A stretch of DNA of 64,000 nucleotides from an uncultured Acetatifactor sp. (GTDB lineage: Bacteria > Bacillota > Clostridia > Lachnospirales > Lachnospiraceae): positions 52,655 to 116,654 of the forward strand of contig CAJUQT010000005.1 of NCBI GenBank assembly GCA_910588225.1, in the 5' to 3' direction. Each line of letters begins with the position of its first letter. Within the stretch, counting starts at the first letter, position 1. The position numbers and the translations under genes are program-made. The notes beneath the pieces are model-generated. The model saw only the letters and a list, made by a program, of their open reading frames with translations. It searched no databases and was not told where the DNA came from. Shown here piece after piece: positions 8,702 through 18,390 of this stretch.

Positions 8702-9631
8702 ATGGGCAGAAAGCAGAAAGAAGGGCGCCGCAAGGCGCCCGAATCGAAACATCGTATCAAAACGACCCGGAGAGAGCGTAAAATTAAAATCAGCTCGGGG
8801 CTTTATCTGGCCCCCAGCTTTTTGGGCGTTATGGTATTTTTTATCCTTCCTTTTCTGGTTGTGATTTATTATTCGCTGGTAGATAATCCCATCAGCGGTA
8901 ATTTTGTGTTTTTGGATAATTTTATCAATATCGTACAGAATTCGGCATTTAAAAGTGCGGTCCGCAATACCTTTGTCTTCTCGGCGGTGGCAGTGCCGCT
9001 GGCGGTAGTACTGTCACTGCTGCTTGCCATTGTGCTGGAGGCGAAGCTTCCGTTCAGGAGTCAGTTCAGGACTTTTTTCCTGAGCCCCATGATGGTGCCG
9101 GTAGCCTCCATTGTATTAATCTGGCAGGTTTTATTTCATTATAACGGTGCCGTGAATGAAATGCTGAGCAAAATCGGTGTGGAGAAAATTGACTGGCTGA
9201 AATCCGACTATGCCCTTGTGGTTATTGTTATCCTCTTTTTATGGAAGAACCTGGGCTACAACATGATTCTGTTCATGGCGGCCCTGGCCAGTATTCCGAA
9301 GGATATTTTGGAGGTTGCACAGCTGGAGAGTGCTAAGCCGCTGCAGACTTTCTTTTACATAAAGATTCGCTACCTGTCGTCTTCCCTGCTGTTTGTGACG
9401 ATTATGTCTCTGATAAATTCGTTTAAGATATTCCGGGAGGTGTATCTGCTGACAACGGATTATCCGTACGATTCCATCTACACACTTCAGCATTTTATGA
9501 ATAATAAATTCAAATCGCTGGATTACCAGACTTTGTCAGCGGCGGCGATACTGATGTCGCTGGTAATGATTGTGATAATCGGAACCCTGTTCATTGCGGA
9601 GAATCGGTTCGGAAAGGATGTGGAGGGATGA
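8702..9631 (+). CDS. Sugar-type ABC permease, MalF/UgpA family
   Basis: A 309-residue inner-membrane permease with a charged N-terminal tail (about 35 residues rich in Lys/Arg), then six predicted membrane segments starting at YLAPSFLGVMVFFILPF. The EAA motif region is seen around residue 200 (EVAQLESAKPLQTFFYIKIRYL). It should form a heterodimer with the next gene's product and take substrate from a neighbouring binding lipoprotein. ATG 8702 is chosen because TGAGGA lies just upstream; an in-frame ATG at 8690 has a weaker site. No importer ATPase is encoded nearby, so a shared MsmX-like ATPase elsewhere is likely, as is common in Firmicutes. Confidence 0.9.
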   Translation: MGRKQKEGRRKAPESKHRIKTTRRERKIKISSGLYLAPSFLGVMVFFILPFLVVIYYSLVDNPISGNFVFLDNFINIVQNSAFKSAVRNTFVFSAVAVPLAVVLSLLLAIVLEAKLPFRSQFRTFFLSPMMVPVASIVLIWQVLFHYNGAVNEMLSKIGVEKIDWLKSDYALVVIVILFLWKNLGYNMILFMAALASIPKDILEVAQLESAKPLQTFFYIKIRYLSSSLLFVTIMSLINSFKIFREVYLLTTDYPYDSIYTLQHFMNNKFKSLDYQTLSAAAILMSLVMIVIIGTLFIAENRFGKDVEG

Positions 9632-10587
9632 GAAAAAAAGCCGTGGATGTGTCAGGGCAGGAGGATAAACGCATACTTCTGGACCGGCAGGCAGCGCTTC
9701 GCAGAAAGCGGCTGCACACTGTCAGAATAGCGCTGGCCACGCTGGTGGCCGCCGCGTTTGCCATTCTGTTCCTGATGCCCATTGTGTTGACCATTACAAA
9801 TTCTTTCATGGCGGCATCCGAGATTTCTTCCAATTACGGCAAGATATTTGCCACCGATGCCAACGGAGGAAAGGTCTATATAGCGGAAAGAGTAAATCTG
9901 AAATTTATTCCCGATATGGTGTCCTTCAGTCAGTATAACACGGTATTGTTCAAGAGTCCGGAATATTTGCTGAAATTCTGGAACTCCGTGATTCTGGTGG
10001 GCCCCATCGTGGTATTCCAGCTGATTGTGGCTTCGCTGGCATCTTATGGTTTTACCAGGTATCGGGGCAGAATCCGGGAGATGATATTTTTCATGTATAT
10101 CATATTGATGCTGATGCCCTATCAGGTGACGTTGGTGCCGAACTATCTGGTCAGCGACTGGCTGAACCTTCTGGATACCAACTGGGCTATCTGGCTGCCG
10201 GGTATCGTCTCACCCTTTGCGGTATTCCTGCTGACGAAATTTATGCGGAGAATTCCGGAATCAGTGATGGAGGCAGCCCAGATAGACGGAGCCGGCGAAT
10301 GGCAGATATATCGCAGAATCTGTATGCCATTGTGTAAAGGAGCCATCTGTTCCGCGGCGATTCTGGTATTTATCGATTACTGGAATATGGTGGAACAGCC
10401 GTTGATTCTGCTTACGGATGCGGAGAGCCATCCTCTGTCGGTATTCTTAAGTAAAATTAATGCGGGGGAAATTGGACTGGCTTTTGCGGTGGCTACCATT
10501 TATATGGTGCCCAGCCTGCTGATTTTCCTGTATGGAGAAGAATACCTGGTGGACGGCATTACCTATCAGGGCGGTATTAAGGGCTAA
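9628..10587 (+). CDS. Sugar-type ABC permease, MalG/AraQ family
   Basis: A 319-residue permease. Its ATG overlaps the previous stop codon (ATGA), preceded by GGAGGG, indicating translational coupling with its partner. A charged N-terminus is followed by six membrane segments, the first being VAAAFAILFLMPIVLTITN. The EAA loop is clear (VMEAAQIDGAGEWQIYRRICMPLCK near residue 210), the hallmark of MalG-type subunits. An extracytoplasmic insert between the first two membrane segments (about residues 65-105) is somewhat longer than usual, with a polar stretch (SSNYGKIFATDANGGKVY). Confidence 0.92.
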   Translation: MRKKAVDVSGQEDKRILLDRQAALRRKRLHTVRIALATLVAAAFAILFLMPIVLTITNSFMAASEISSNYGKIFATDANGGKVYIAERVNLKFIPDMVSFSQYNTVLFKSPEYLLKFWNSVILVGPIVVFQLIVASLASYGFTRYRGRIREMIFFMYIILMLMPYQVTLVPNYLVSDWLNLLDTNWAIWLPGIVSPFAVFLLTKFMRRIPESVMEAAQIDGAGEWQIYRRICMPLCKGAICSAAILVFIDYWNMVEQPLILLTDAESHPLSVFLSKINAGEIGLAFAVATIYMVPSLLIFLYGEEYLVDGITYQGGIKG

Positions 10588-10657
10588 AAGTGAAAAGAAA
10601 ATTTTAGATTTGTTTTCATAAGTTCAGGAACAAGATAGATTGAGGAGAGGTAGAGCG

Positions 10658-12547
10658 ATGAACGAGAACGGAAAGAAAAAAAGGGAATGGGTGAAGACGG
10701 CAGCGATAGTGTTTCTGTCCGTGATGTTGGTACTCACCTTTTTCTCCAATACGATTATGAACTATTCCCTGCCGGAAGTGGCCACACAGTATGTGCAGTC
10801 GGGAACCATTACGGCGAAAATACGCGGGTCAGGCGTGGTGGAGAGCGGTGACCCTTACAATGTAGAAGTGAAGGAGTCCCGGAAGGTCTCCGGTGTTGCC
10901 GTACATGTGGGAGATACTGTGCAGCAGGGCGATGTGCTTGTGTACCTGGAGGATCAGGAGAGCGAGGAGCTGAAGACGGCGAAGGAAGCACTGGAAACTT
11001 TGCAGGCAGAGTACGAAAAAGCGATTGTCAGCGCTGATACCAGCAAGGGAATTGTAAATCGGGTCGAGAGTGGAAATGTTACCTCCACAGATTCCAAACT
11101 GGCTCAGATTGATTCTTATAACAAGAAGATTGAGCAGTTGGAAGGGGCCATTAAAAATTATAATAATCGCATTGCGGAAATTGAAGCCGAACTCAGTAAG
11201 CTGGGAGAAAATACGGTGGATACCTCGGTAGAGGAGCTGCAGGTAAATGCGACGCAGGCAGAACTGGAGAAGGCAGCAGCGGCTGTTCCGGCAGCTAAGG
11301 AAAAGCTGGAGGCGGCTCAGAGTGTGCTGGAATCTGTGAACAGTGCGGTGAAGGCGGCGGAAGAAAGAAAAGCTGCCTGTGAGGCGGCAAGAGCAGTAGC
11401 AATGGAAAATCACACTGCAATGCTGAACCGGCTGAACAGCCTGAATGAAAAGAAAGAGGCGGGCAATATCACATCAGATGAAGAGGTGGAGCTGGAACGC
11501 CTGAACGGAGAAGGAGAGGGCAGCGTAACCGCGGCTTCTGCAGTATTGGCGGATGCGGAAACTGCCCTTCAGGAAGCGACAACTGCACTGGAGAATGTAA
11601 ATGCCAGCATTGTGGCAGATCGGGAAAAGGCACAGAATGAAATAAATGCCAGACAGGCGGAATATAATAGCGCACTGGACGCGCAGACAACGTGGGAGGG
11701 CAAGGTGGCGGAGGCAAAGCGCAATCTGGCCAATAAACAGGCGACGAAGCCGGATAACAGCCATAGGGATGCATTAACCAATGAGAAAGCAGACTTGACA
11801 GCGGCTTTGGGAAAGTCGAACACAGAAAAAAGTGATGCGGAAAAAGCACTGACCGAGTTATTGGCCGGCTTTGCAAAAGAAGTAGATTTGTCTGCAATGT
11901 TGAAGAAGATCCAGGATCAGAAAAAAGTGGTGGAAGATTTGACTGCGAAGTCGGTTGACGCCACCATCACAGCGCCCATAGCAGGTACGGTGACAGCTGT
12001 GAATGTAACTGCGGGCAAGACAACGGATGCCGCTACTCCGGTGGTTGTACTTCAGCCGGAAGGCAAGGGCTATACCATGAGCTTTTCCGTGACGAACGAG
12101 CAGGCGAAGAGACTGAGCGTTGGAGACGTGGCAGAGCTTGTGAATGCCTGGAGATACGATGACCTGACGGTGACATTGGCAAGCATTAAGCCGGACACCA
12201 CTGATCCGGGACAGAAGAAGCTTCTTACCTTCGAGATTACCGGCAATGTGACTGCGGGACAGACACTGAATGTGTCTGTGGGACAGAAAAGTGCGAACTA
12301 TGATTATATTGTGCCCAACAGTGCGATTCGTGAGGATAATAACGGTAAATTTATTCTGATTGTGGAGTCTAAGGCGGGGCCTCTGAGCACCCGTTATATT
12401 GCCAGCCGCGTGGATGTGGAAGTGCTGGCAAGCGACGATACACAGTCCGCGGTCAGTGCGGCGCTGTATGGCTATGAATTTGTGATTACGACTTCCACAA
12501 AGCCGGTGGAAGCCGGCAAGCAGGTCAGACTGAGCGATAACAGCTGA
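10658..12547 (+). CDS. HlyD-family membrane fusion (adaptor) protein
   Basis: A 629-residue adaptor anchored by one N-terminal membrane helix (about residues 12-32). A first lipoyl-like half (VSGVAVHVGDTVQQGDVLVYLED) lies near residues 72-95. A very long alpha-hairpin/coiled coil follows at about 100-420, then the second lipoyl half (ATITAPIAGTVTAVNVTAGK) at about 434-454, and beta-barrel domains to about 600. Such adaptors link MacB-like or RND exporters to the cell surface. Finding one directly downstream of importer permeases is unusual. ATG 10658 has AGGAGAGG upstream; an upstream TTG at 10640 is less likely. The next gene encodes a MacB-core-like protein, so the two may form an export or sensing unit. 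Confidence 0.9.
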   Translation: MNENGKKKREWVKTAAIVFLSVMLVLTFFSNTIMNYSLPEVATQYVQSGTITAKIRGSGVVESGDPYNVEVKESRKVSGVAVHVGDTVQQGDVLVYLEDQESEELKTAKEALETLQAEYEKAIVSADTSKGIVNRVESGNVTSTDSKLAQIDSYNKKIEQLEGAIKNYNNRIAEIEAELSKLGENTVDTSVEELQVNATQAELEKAAAAVPAAKEKLEAAQSVLESVNSAVKAAEERKAACEAARAVAMENHTAMLNRLNSLNEKKEAGNITSDEEVELERLNGEGEGSVTAASAVLADAETALQEATTALENVNASIVADREKAQNEINARQAEYNSALDAQTTWEGKVAEAKRNLANKQATKPDNSHRDALTNEKADLTAALGKSNTEKSDAEKALTELLAGFAKEVDLSAMLKKIQDQKKVVEDLTAKSVDATITAPIAGTVTAVNVTAGKTTDAATPVVVLQPEGKGYTMSFSVTNEQAKRLSVGDVAELVNAWRYDDLTVTLASIKPDTTDPGQKKLLTFEITGNVTAGQTLNVSVGQKSANYDYIVPNSAIREDNNGKFILIVESKAGPLSTRYIASRVDVEVLASDDTQSAVSAALYGYEFVITTSTKPVEAGKQVRLSDNS

Positions 12548-12570
12548 CATAAGGGTTGGAAATGAGGTAA

Positions 12571-13725
12571 ATGATGAAGAAAATAGTATTGGGTATAAGC
12601 GGAGGGATATCTTTTCTGATTTTCCTGATTCTGCTTTTCGCCGCCAACTATTTGGGAAGCAGTCAGCTCTCTCAGAGTGCTGCGGAGAGATGGAGCAGCG
12701 AAGGCGATGCTTCCCAGGTCAGCTGTTTTTTTTCCGTGGACGCGGGGATGACGGAAGACCGGATTATTGAATTTCAGCATACCATTGACGGTGCGCTGAC
12801 GGATGCCTCGGTGTTGCAGGAATCCACAAATCCCGGGGCCAGACTCTGGGCAGATGCCTACAGTGCCGACGGCAAAGTGACAATTTCCAGTGACAAAACC
12901 AGTTTGTCTGCAGATGCTATTGGCATTGGAGGAGATTTTTTCCTGTTTCATCCGCTGAAGCTGCTTTATGGCTCCTACTTTTCGGGAAATGATCTGATGC
13001 AGGACTACTGTGTCATAGACGAAGATGCGGCATGGCAGCTTTTCGGTTCCAATGATGTGGCGGGAATGATGGTTTCCATCGGAGGAGTTCCGCATATAGT
13101 CACAGGTGTGGTGGAGCGGCCGTCCGGTCGTCTGGCAGAGGCTGCGGGACTGGATTCCACGCTGGTGTATGTTTCTTATAAGACGCTGACTGAGCTGGGA
13201 GAGAGCAACGGCATCAATCATTATGAGATTGTAATGCCCAATCCCATTACCGGATTTGCGGTGAACTATATCCGAGAGCAGCTGGGGGAAGATGAGAAAG
13301 AGACAGAAGTGGTGGAAAATACCACACGCTATTCTCTGATTACCAGACTGAAAGTGCTGACACAGTTCGGAACCCGTTCCATGAACGGGAAAGCCATCAT
13401 TTATCCCTACTGGGAAAACATTGCAAGAGGCTATGAGGACATTCTCATGGTGATGACGCTTTTTGAACTGCTGTTTCTGCTGTATCCTGTTATTCTGGGG
13501 CTGGTGTTCTTCTGCATCTGGTGGAAGCATAAGGGCTGGACAGTAAAAGATGTGTGGTATAAACTGAAGGATATGGCGGAACGCCGTATGGAAAAGCTTC
13601 GGGAGAACAGAAAACGGAAGAAAAACGGGGAGATTGACGACAGTGCGCTTCTGGAGGAGCTGGAGGACGAGAAGAAGCCTTTTCAGGGAATCCGCCGCCT
13701 TCGCGGGAAATGGAAGAGAAAGTAA
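12571..13725 (+). CDS. MacB-periplasmic-core-like membrane protein
   Basis: A 384-residue protein with one N-terminal membrane helix (residues 7-27) and an extracytoplasmic domain whose pattern resembles the MacB periplasmic core of FtsX-type permeases (GGDFFLFHPLKLLYGSYF, then a Val-Val-Glu-Arg-Pro strand). It has a second hydrophobic stretch of about 28 residues near residues 291-318 and a highly basic cytoplasmic tail (KLRENRKRKKNGE). It lacks the remaining helices of a full FtsX permease, so on its own it is unlikely to be a complete transporter. The start is preceded by GAGG, and ATG 12574 is an alternative. It sits between the HlyD adaptor and a second binding lipoprotein, suggesting one operon. 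Confidence 0.7.
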   Translation: MMKKIVLGISGGISFLIFLILLFAANYLGSSQLSQSAAERWSSEGDASQVSCFFSVDAGMTEDRIIEFQHTIDGALTDASVLQESTNPGARLWADAYSADGKVTISSDKTSLSADAIGIGGDFFLFHPLKLLYGSYFSGNDLMQDYCVIDEDAAWQLFGSNDVAGMMVSIGGVPHIVTGVVERPSGRLAEAAGLDSTLVYVSYKTLTELGESNGINHYEIVMPNPITGFAVNYIREQLGEDEKETEVVENTTRYSLITRLKVLTQFGTRSMNGKAIIYPYWENIARGYEDILMVMTLFELLFLLYPVILGLVFFCIWWKHKGWTVKDVWYKLKDMAERRMEKLRENRKRKKNGEIDDSALLEELEDEKKPFQGIRRLRGKWKRK

Positions 13726-13768
13726 TGTTGAAAGCGGCAGCTGCGCAACTAATATGAGGAGGAAAATG

Positions 13769-16321
13769 ATGAGAAAGAGCTGGTTAAAAAAGGCAGCGAG
13801 CGTGGGAACAGCGCTTGCTCTGACAATGGGACTGTGTGCCTGCGGCGGGGGGAACAAAACGGAAAACGCCGGACTTGCAAAGGAGAATGTCTACAAGTTT
13901 GAAGCATTTACCATGCCGGAGATAAAGGGGGATGATTACAATGTATATACCTCTTACTATAAAGATGGCGTGATATATCTGGTTTTAGAGGTTTATCATT
14001 GGTCGGAGAATAATAACGATATGGATATACAGCTTCTGACCATGAAGGAAGACGGCTCTGAAGCGCAGCTGACGCCGCTGGAGATTCCGGAGTGGAAAGG
14101 AGTGGGAGCAGATGCTGAAAACGTAGCTGCTCCAGGAGAGGAGGGAGAACCTGACGGGGAGCCTGAAGAGAGTGGGGAACCTGACGGAGATACGGCAGAG
14201 CCAGAGGAGGGAGAACCTGACGGAGATGCCGCAGAGCCTGATACCGAAGGGGAGGATACTGCACAGGTTGACACCGAAGGAGAAATTGCTGTGGAACCGG
14301 ACATCTATATGCCGGAGCAGGAGATTTATGAGAATATTTATTTTGGAAATTATGCTTTCGGCCCTGACAGCATGCTCTATGCCGTGAGGAATTATAATTA
14401 TCAGAATTACGCTGCAGAAGAATATGTTACGATTCAGAAAAACTATATCACCTGCTGGAATCTGGATGGAAGTCTTGCCTGGGAGACAGAGCTGGAAGGG
14501 CTTACCTCCGAAGAAGAATGGCTTTATGTGACGGCTCTGACGGTGACAGGGGACGGTACCGTGAACATTCTGCTGAGCGGAGACAGTGCCTATAAGATGT
14601 CTGTGGATGGACAGGGGAATGTATCCGAGAGGAAGCCAATGTCCGAAGAAGCAGCAAAGATTTTTGCCAATGGCGGCACTGTCATGTCAAAAGCGGACGG
14701 TACTTTTCTGGTAACCTATTACGATGAGCAGGACTGGGCAAAGCAATATATAACCACCTATGATCCGGCTGCTGATACGCTGGGGCAGCCCAGCCAGCTT
14801 CCCACTTCCATGACCTGGGATGGCTACAACACAATGAGTGCGGGAATCAGTTCCGACCTGATATACAGCAATAGCAAGGGTGTGTTCACTTACAAAGTGG
14901 GTGACACCGAGAGTAAGGAGAAGATGAACTTTATCAATTCCGATCTGAATATCAGTGATTTTAATTCTCTGATTGAGCTCACTGACACTTCTTTCCTGGG
15001 AATCTTCCGGGAGAATTACGGGGAGGATGTACAGGCGGGTATCTTTACGTATGTGGACCCCAAGGATATTCCGGACAAAGCTGTCCTGGTGCTGGCGGGC
15101 AACTGGATAGGCAGCGACCTGAAACAGCGGGTAGTGGAATATAACCGCAGCAATGAAGAATATCGGATTACTGTAAAGGAATATGATTCTTATAATACTT
15201 ATGAGGATTACCAGGCCGGGCTGACCCAGCTGAATAATGATATCACCACGGGGAATATGCCTGATATTTTGCTTACCTCCGGGCTGCCGGTGGAAAATTA
15301 TGTTTCCAAAGGATTGCTGGCAGATGTGGGTAAGCTGATTGAAAAGGATGAGGAGCTGTCTCAGGTTGAATTTGTACAGAATGTGCTGGATGCGTACTCT
15401 GTGGATGGTAAGTTGTATTATGTGATTCCGAATTTCAGAGTGAGCACAGTAATCGGCAAGACTTCCATTGTGGGCGACAGGACATCCTGGACCATGGCGG
15501 ATATGAAGGAGCTGATGAGTACTCTGCCGGAAGGAACCAATATGCTGGGAGAGATGACCAGAGATTCCTTTATGTATACAATGATGGATTTCTGTGGAGC
15601 GGATTTTATTGATGTCAGTACCGGAAAGTGTGAATTTGATTCTCAGAATTTCCTGGATATGATGGAATTTGCAAAGGAGCTGCCGGAAGAACTGAGTGAG
15701 GATTATTTTGGAGAAGATTACTGGAGAAATTATGAATCCCAGTATCGTGATAACAGAACGATTCTGAGGAATTTATATATCGGACGCCTCAGGGATGTGA
15801 ATTCCACTATTAACGGCAGCTTCGGGGAGCCTGTCTCTTATATTGGCTTCCCTACCGAGAGCGGCATGGGCTCTTATGTGCAGGCAGAGGATAGTTATGC
15901 CATTTCAGCCCGGTCCGCGAATATTGACGGTGCATGGGATTTCTTGAGATTTTATCTGACAGACGAGTATCAGAAGGAGCTGAACTGGGGAATGCCCATA
16001 CAGATGAAATACTTTATGGAGGCTGCCCAGGAGGCAACGCAGAGGCCGTACTACCTGGATGAGAATGGCAACAAGGAGGAATATGACGATTATTTTTACA
16101 TGGACGGCGAGGAGATTAAGCTGGATCCCATGAGCCAGGAGCAGGTGGATGAACTGGTGAACTTCATTTTCTCCATCAATAAGTGCTATTACGGCAATAG
16201 TGATATTACTACAATCATCAACGAAGAAATGCCTTCCTTCTTCTCAGGACAGAAAAGTGCCCAGGAAGTGGCGAAGATTATACAGAGCAGGGCACAGCTG
16301 TTCGTGAATGAGAACCGCTGA
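13769..16321 (+). CDS. Second propeller-containing solute-binding lipoprotein with acidic linker
   Basis: An 850-residue lipoprotein (lipobox LCAC near residue 25). It is paralogous to the gene at 6342: an N-terminal propeller-like region of short repeated strands (residues about 45-420), then a family 1 solute-binding domain from about residue 437 (KAVLVLAGNWIGSDLKQRVVEY), ending with a matching C-terminus (INEEMPSFFSGQKSAQEV). Within the propeller-like part, residues about 120-181 form a low-complexity acidic stretch of Gly-Glu-Pro-Asp-Gly-type repeats. ATG 13769 lies six bases after a perfect AGGAGG; ATG 13766 is an alternative. An open frame extends upstream to 13634 but has no start signal. 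It is the last gene of the cluster, followed by a strong hairpin. Confidence 0.85.
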   Translation: MRKSWLKKAASVGTALALTMGLCACGGGNKTENAGLAKENVYKFEAFTMPEIKGDDYNVYTSYYKDGVIYLVLEVYHWSENNNDMDIQLLTMKEDGSEAQLTPLEIPEWKGVGADAENVAAPGEEGEPDGEPEESGEPDGDTAEPEEGEPDGDAAEPDTEGEDTAQVDTEGEIAVEPDIYMPEQEIYENIYFGNYAFGPDSMLYAVRNYNYQNYAAEEYVTIQKNYITCWNLDGSLAWETELEGLTSEEEWLYVTALTVTGDGTVNILLSGDSAYKMSVDGQGNVSERKPMSEEAAKIFANGGTVMSKADGTFLVTYYDEQDWAKQYITTYDPAADTLGQPSQLPTSMTWDGYNTMSAGISSDLIYSNSKGVFTYKVGDTESKEKMNFINSDLNISDFNSLIELTDTSFLGIFRENYGEDVQAGIFTYVDPKDIPDKAVLVLAGNWIGSDLKQRVVEYNRSNEEYRITVKEYDSYNTYEDYQAGLTQLNNDITTGNMPDILLTSGLPVENYVSKGLLADVGKLIEKDEELSQVEFVQNVLDAYSVDGKLYYVIPNFRVSTVIGKTSIVGDRTSWTMADMKELMSTLPEGTNMLGEMTRDSFMYTMMDFCGADFIDVSTGKCEFDSQNFLDMMEFAKELPEELSEDYFGEDYWRNYESQYRDNRTILRNLYIGRLRDVNSTINGSFGEPVSYIGFPTESGMGSYVQAEDSYAISARSANIDGAWDFLRFYLTDEYQKELNWGMPIQMKYFMEAAQEATQRPYYLDENGNKEEYDDYFYMDGEEIKLDPMSQEQVDELVNFIFSINKCYYGNSDITTIINEEMPSFFSGQKSAQEVAKIIQSRAQLFVNENR

Positions 16322-16346
16322 GAACTGAATTGCTGTAAAAAGAGGA

Positions 16347-16378
16347 ACCCGGGCTGCCGCTTCTGCGGCAGCCCGGGT
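16347..16378 (+). terminator. Strong hairpin after the HlyD/binding-protein cluster
   Basis: A 14-bp perfect stem (ACCCGGGCTGCCGC and its complement) with a TTCT loop, 26 bases after the stop codon at 16321. The tract after it (TATCGCTTCCTGTTT) is only moderately T-rich, so it may act as an mRNA 3'-end stabiliser as well as a terminator. The remaining sequence to 16599 shows nothing further. Confidence 0.7.
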
Positions 16379-16599
16379 ATCGCTTCCTGTTTATTCTGCT
16401 TTTTCACAGAGATTTTCGAAGAGCATTTCTTCATGTGTAAACTGCATTCCGTTTAATCTCTTTGCAATTCTTTATGAACTGTCATATAATTTTCCCTGGT
16501 CTTCTTCTAAATGTGTTATAATAATTTTTTATTTCCATAATGCTTATGTATCATACAAACAGTTCCTTATTTCAGCGAGTTATCTCAATATAGTTCTGC

Positions 16600-17031
16600 T
16601 CAGTCCAGAGTCACAGGAATCCCCAGTCTGTGCAGATGATTTTCCAGAGTGAGTTCGTGCCCATGCTCTCTGAGCCATGTCTTCTGAAGCTTATAGTCCG
16701 GCATGACGGAAGCCACCATGTCCCAGAAGTCTTTGGAATGGTTCATATGAGTGAGATGGCATAGTTCATGTACGATCACATAGTCCAAAACCATAGGCGG
16801 CGCGAAGATGAGACGATAGTTGAAGGACAGTGTACCCCGGGAGGAGCAGCTGCCCCACCGGCTTTTCTGATCTCTTATGGTGACAGAGGTGTAGTTTCCA
16901 CCGGTGATTGGATGATAATGGGTGACGCGGTTTTCAATCTGTGTTCTGGCGGCGTTCCGATACCGCTTTTCCAGTATTGCCAGCCGTCTGCTTTCGGCGT
17001 CAGCCAGTTGTGGCAGTTTCTGTTGTGCCAT
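16600..17031 (-). CDS. YgjP-like zinc metallopeptidase (DUF45)
   Basis: A 143-residue protein with the family hallmarks: SRWGSCSSRGTLSFNYRL, the zinc-binding HELCH motif with the third His a few residues later (HELCHLTHMNHSKDFW), and DYKLQKTWL. Members are gluzincin-like putative metallopeptidases and are usually about 220-240 residues. This one carries the catalytic half, so it is either a short variant or has lost the N-terminal domain. ATG 17031 is supported by AGAAGGGA about nine bases upstream. The neighbour, also on the minus strand, is a cation transporter; the 65-base gap allows co-transcription. Confidence 0.82.
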   Translation of the reverse strand: MAQQKLPQLADAESRRLAILEKRYRNAARTQIENRVTHYHPITGGNYTSVTIRDQKSRWGSCSSRGTLSFNYRLIFAPPMVLDYVIVHELCHLTHMNHSKDFWDMVASVMPDYKLQKTWLREHGHELTLENHLHRLGIPVTLD

Positions 17032-17096
17032 GGTTGTATTTCCCTTCTGTACAAATGTGTCTGCCCGCTTTTCGTTACAATTCAGGCTATTTGCCT

Positions 17097-18263
17097 TTAT
17101 GCCATCTGCTTGTCGATTTCTATAACTGCGAAATAAGTCGGATTGTCTCTGAGAATTCTCTCTTTGAGCTGCGTTTCCAGTTCACTGTCACTCATAGAGA
17201 AATCATAGGGGGCCGCCACATCGAAAATCAGATTGGTATGAGTAGGGCCGGTGACAATGCGGAAATCGTGCATAGTGAGCCTCTCGCTGATTTCCTGCAG
17301 ATAACCGTTAACCAGAGCTTTCAGCCGTGTGGTCTCCTTGTCGCCCACACAGATGGGATCCATGTGAATTACGGCATGGCAGTTAAGTGTATCCCGCAGT
17401 TCATGTTCAATGGTGTCAATCATATCATGAAGAGCCAGGAAATTCCCGTCTGCAGGCACTTCCGCATGCAGAGAAATCAGGACCCGGCCGGGACCATAGT
17501 TATGTACGATTAAATCGTGAATTCCCAGAATATTTTCATGAGCCATAACGATGTCATTAATCTGTCGGACGAATTCCCTGTCCGGCGCCTGCCCCAGCAG
17601 AGGACTGACCGTGTCTTTTGCCGCGCTGTATCCAGCATAGCAGATGAACAGACCCACCAGCACACCGCACCAGCCATCTATGGCAAACCCTGTGAAATGA
17701 GCAATCAGTGTGGATACCAGTACTGCGGATGTAGCCAGAGCGTCGCTGAGGGAGTCGGTGGCTGTGGCAGCCATGGCGGCGGATTCCAGCTTTTTCCCCA
17801 ACTGTCTGTTATAGAGAAACATATAGCATTTTACCAGGATGGATGCCAGCAATATGACAATTATTATGGGAGAAAAAAGCTGCTCTTCCGGATGAATGAT
17901 TTTGGCCACGGAACTTTTCAGCAGTTCCGCACCCATCAGCAGGATAACCACGGACACAAGCAGCCCGGATATATATTCGATTCGACCATGGCCGAAGGGA
18001 TGACTGGGATCCGGCTTCTGGCCGGCCATCCTGAAACCTATAAGGGTAATGACGGAGGAACCTGCATCCGACAGGTTGTTGAAAGCGTCCGCAGTAATGG
18101 CAATAGAATTGCTGACAGTTCCGGCGACAAATTTCCCGGTGAAGAGACAGAGATTCAGGAAAATGCCCATAGCGCCGCACAAAATGCCATATGCCTGCCG
18201 GACGGCCGGGTCCTTTCTATTGGTTCTGTTTTTAATGAAAATGTTGGACAGTAGTGTAATCAT
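17097..18263 (-). CDS. Cation diffusion facilitator family transporter
   Basis: A 388-residue inner-membrane metal/proton antiporter. It has six predicted membrane helices in the first 200 residues and a cytoplasmic C-terminal ferredoxin-like domain (HAVIHMDPI near residue 290). The helix 2 metal site reads DAFNNLSDAGSS and the helix 5 site TDSLSDALATS. Both end in Asp and lack the His found at this position in typical zinc CDF proteins, so manganese, iron or another divalent metal is possible. The C-terminus is extended by a further alpha/beta segment of about 80 residues (HDFRIVTGPTHTNLIFDV), as in other Firmicute members. It is separated from the second composite repeat element by less than 100 bases. 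Confidence 0.92.
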   Translation of the reverse strand: MITLLSNIFIKNRTNRKDPAVRQAYGILCGAMGIFLNLCLFTGKFVAGTVSNSIAITADAFNNLSDAGSSVITLIGFRMAGQKPDPSHPFGHGRIEYISGLLVSVVILLMGAELLKSSVAKIIHPEEQLFSPIIIVILLASILVKCYMFLYNRQLGKKLESAAMAATATDSLSDALATSAVLVSTLIAHFTGFAIDGWCGVLVGLFICYAGYSAAKDTVSPLLGQAPDREFVRQINDIVMAHENILGIHDLIVHNYGPGRVLISLHAEVPADGNFLALHDMIDTIEHELRDTLNCHAVIHMDPICVGDKETTRLKALVNGYLQEISERLTMHDFRIVTGPTHTNLIFDVAAPYDFSMSDSELETQLKERILRDNPTYFAVIEIDKQMA

Positions 18264-18390
18264 ATATACAACCTCGGATTTCTCATTTTATAGTTGGGGA
18301 CCGACAAGGGGCCTGCTGCCGGGTCCTGGATTCCCGCAAGGACCAGCCGGGGCCTGGATATCCGCAAGGACCAATAAGGGGCTTTCTCCT

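Noticed and set aside
13634..13768. N-terminal extension of the second propeller-like lipoprotein
   Set aside because: It would overlap the previous gene and remove the signal peptide from the N-terminus. A perfect AGGAGG lies before ATG 13769.
16941..17513. 190-residue ORF on the plus strand
   Set aside because: Antisense across the metallopeptidase and cation transporter genes, with no family features.
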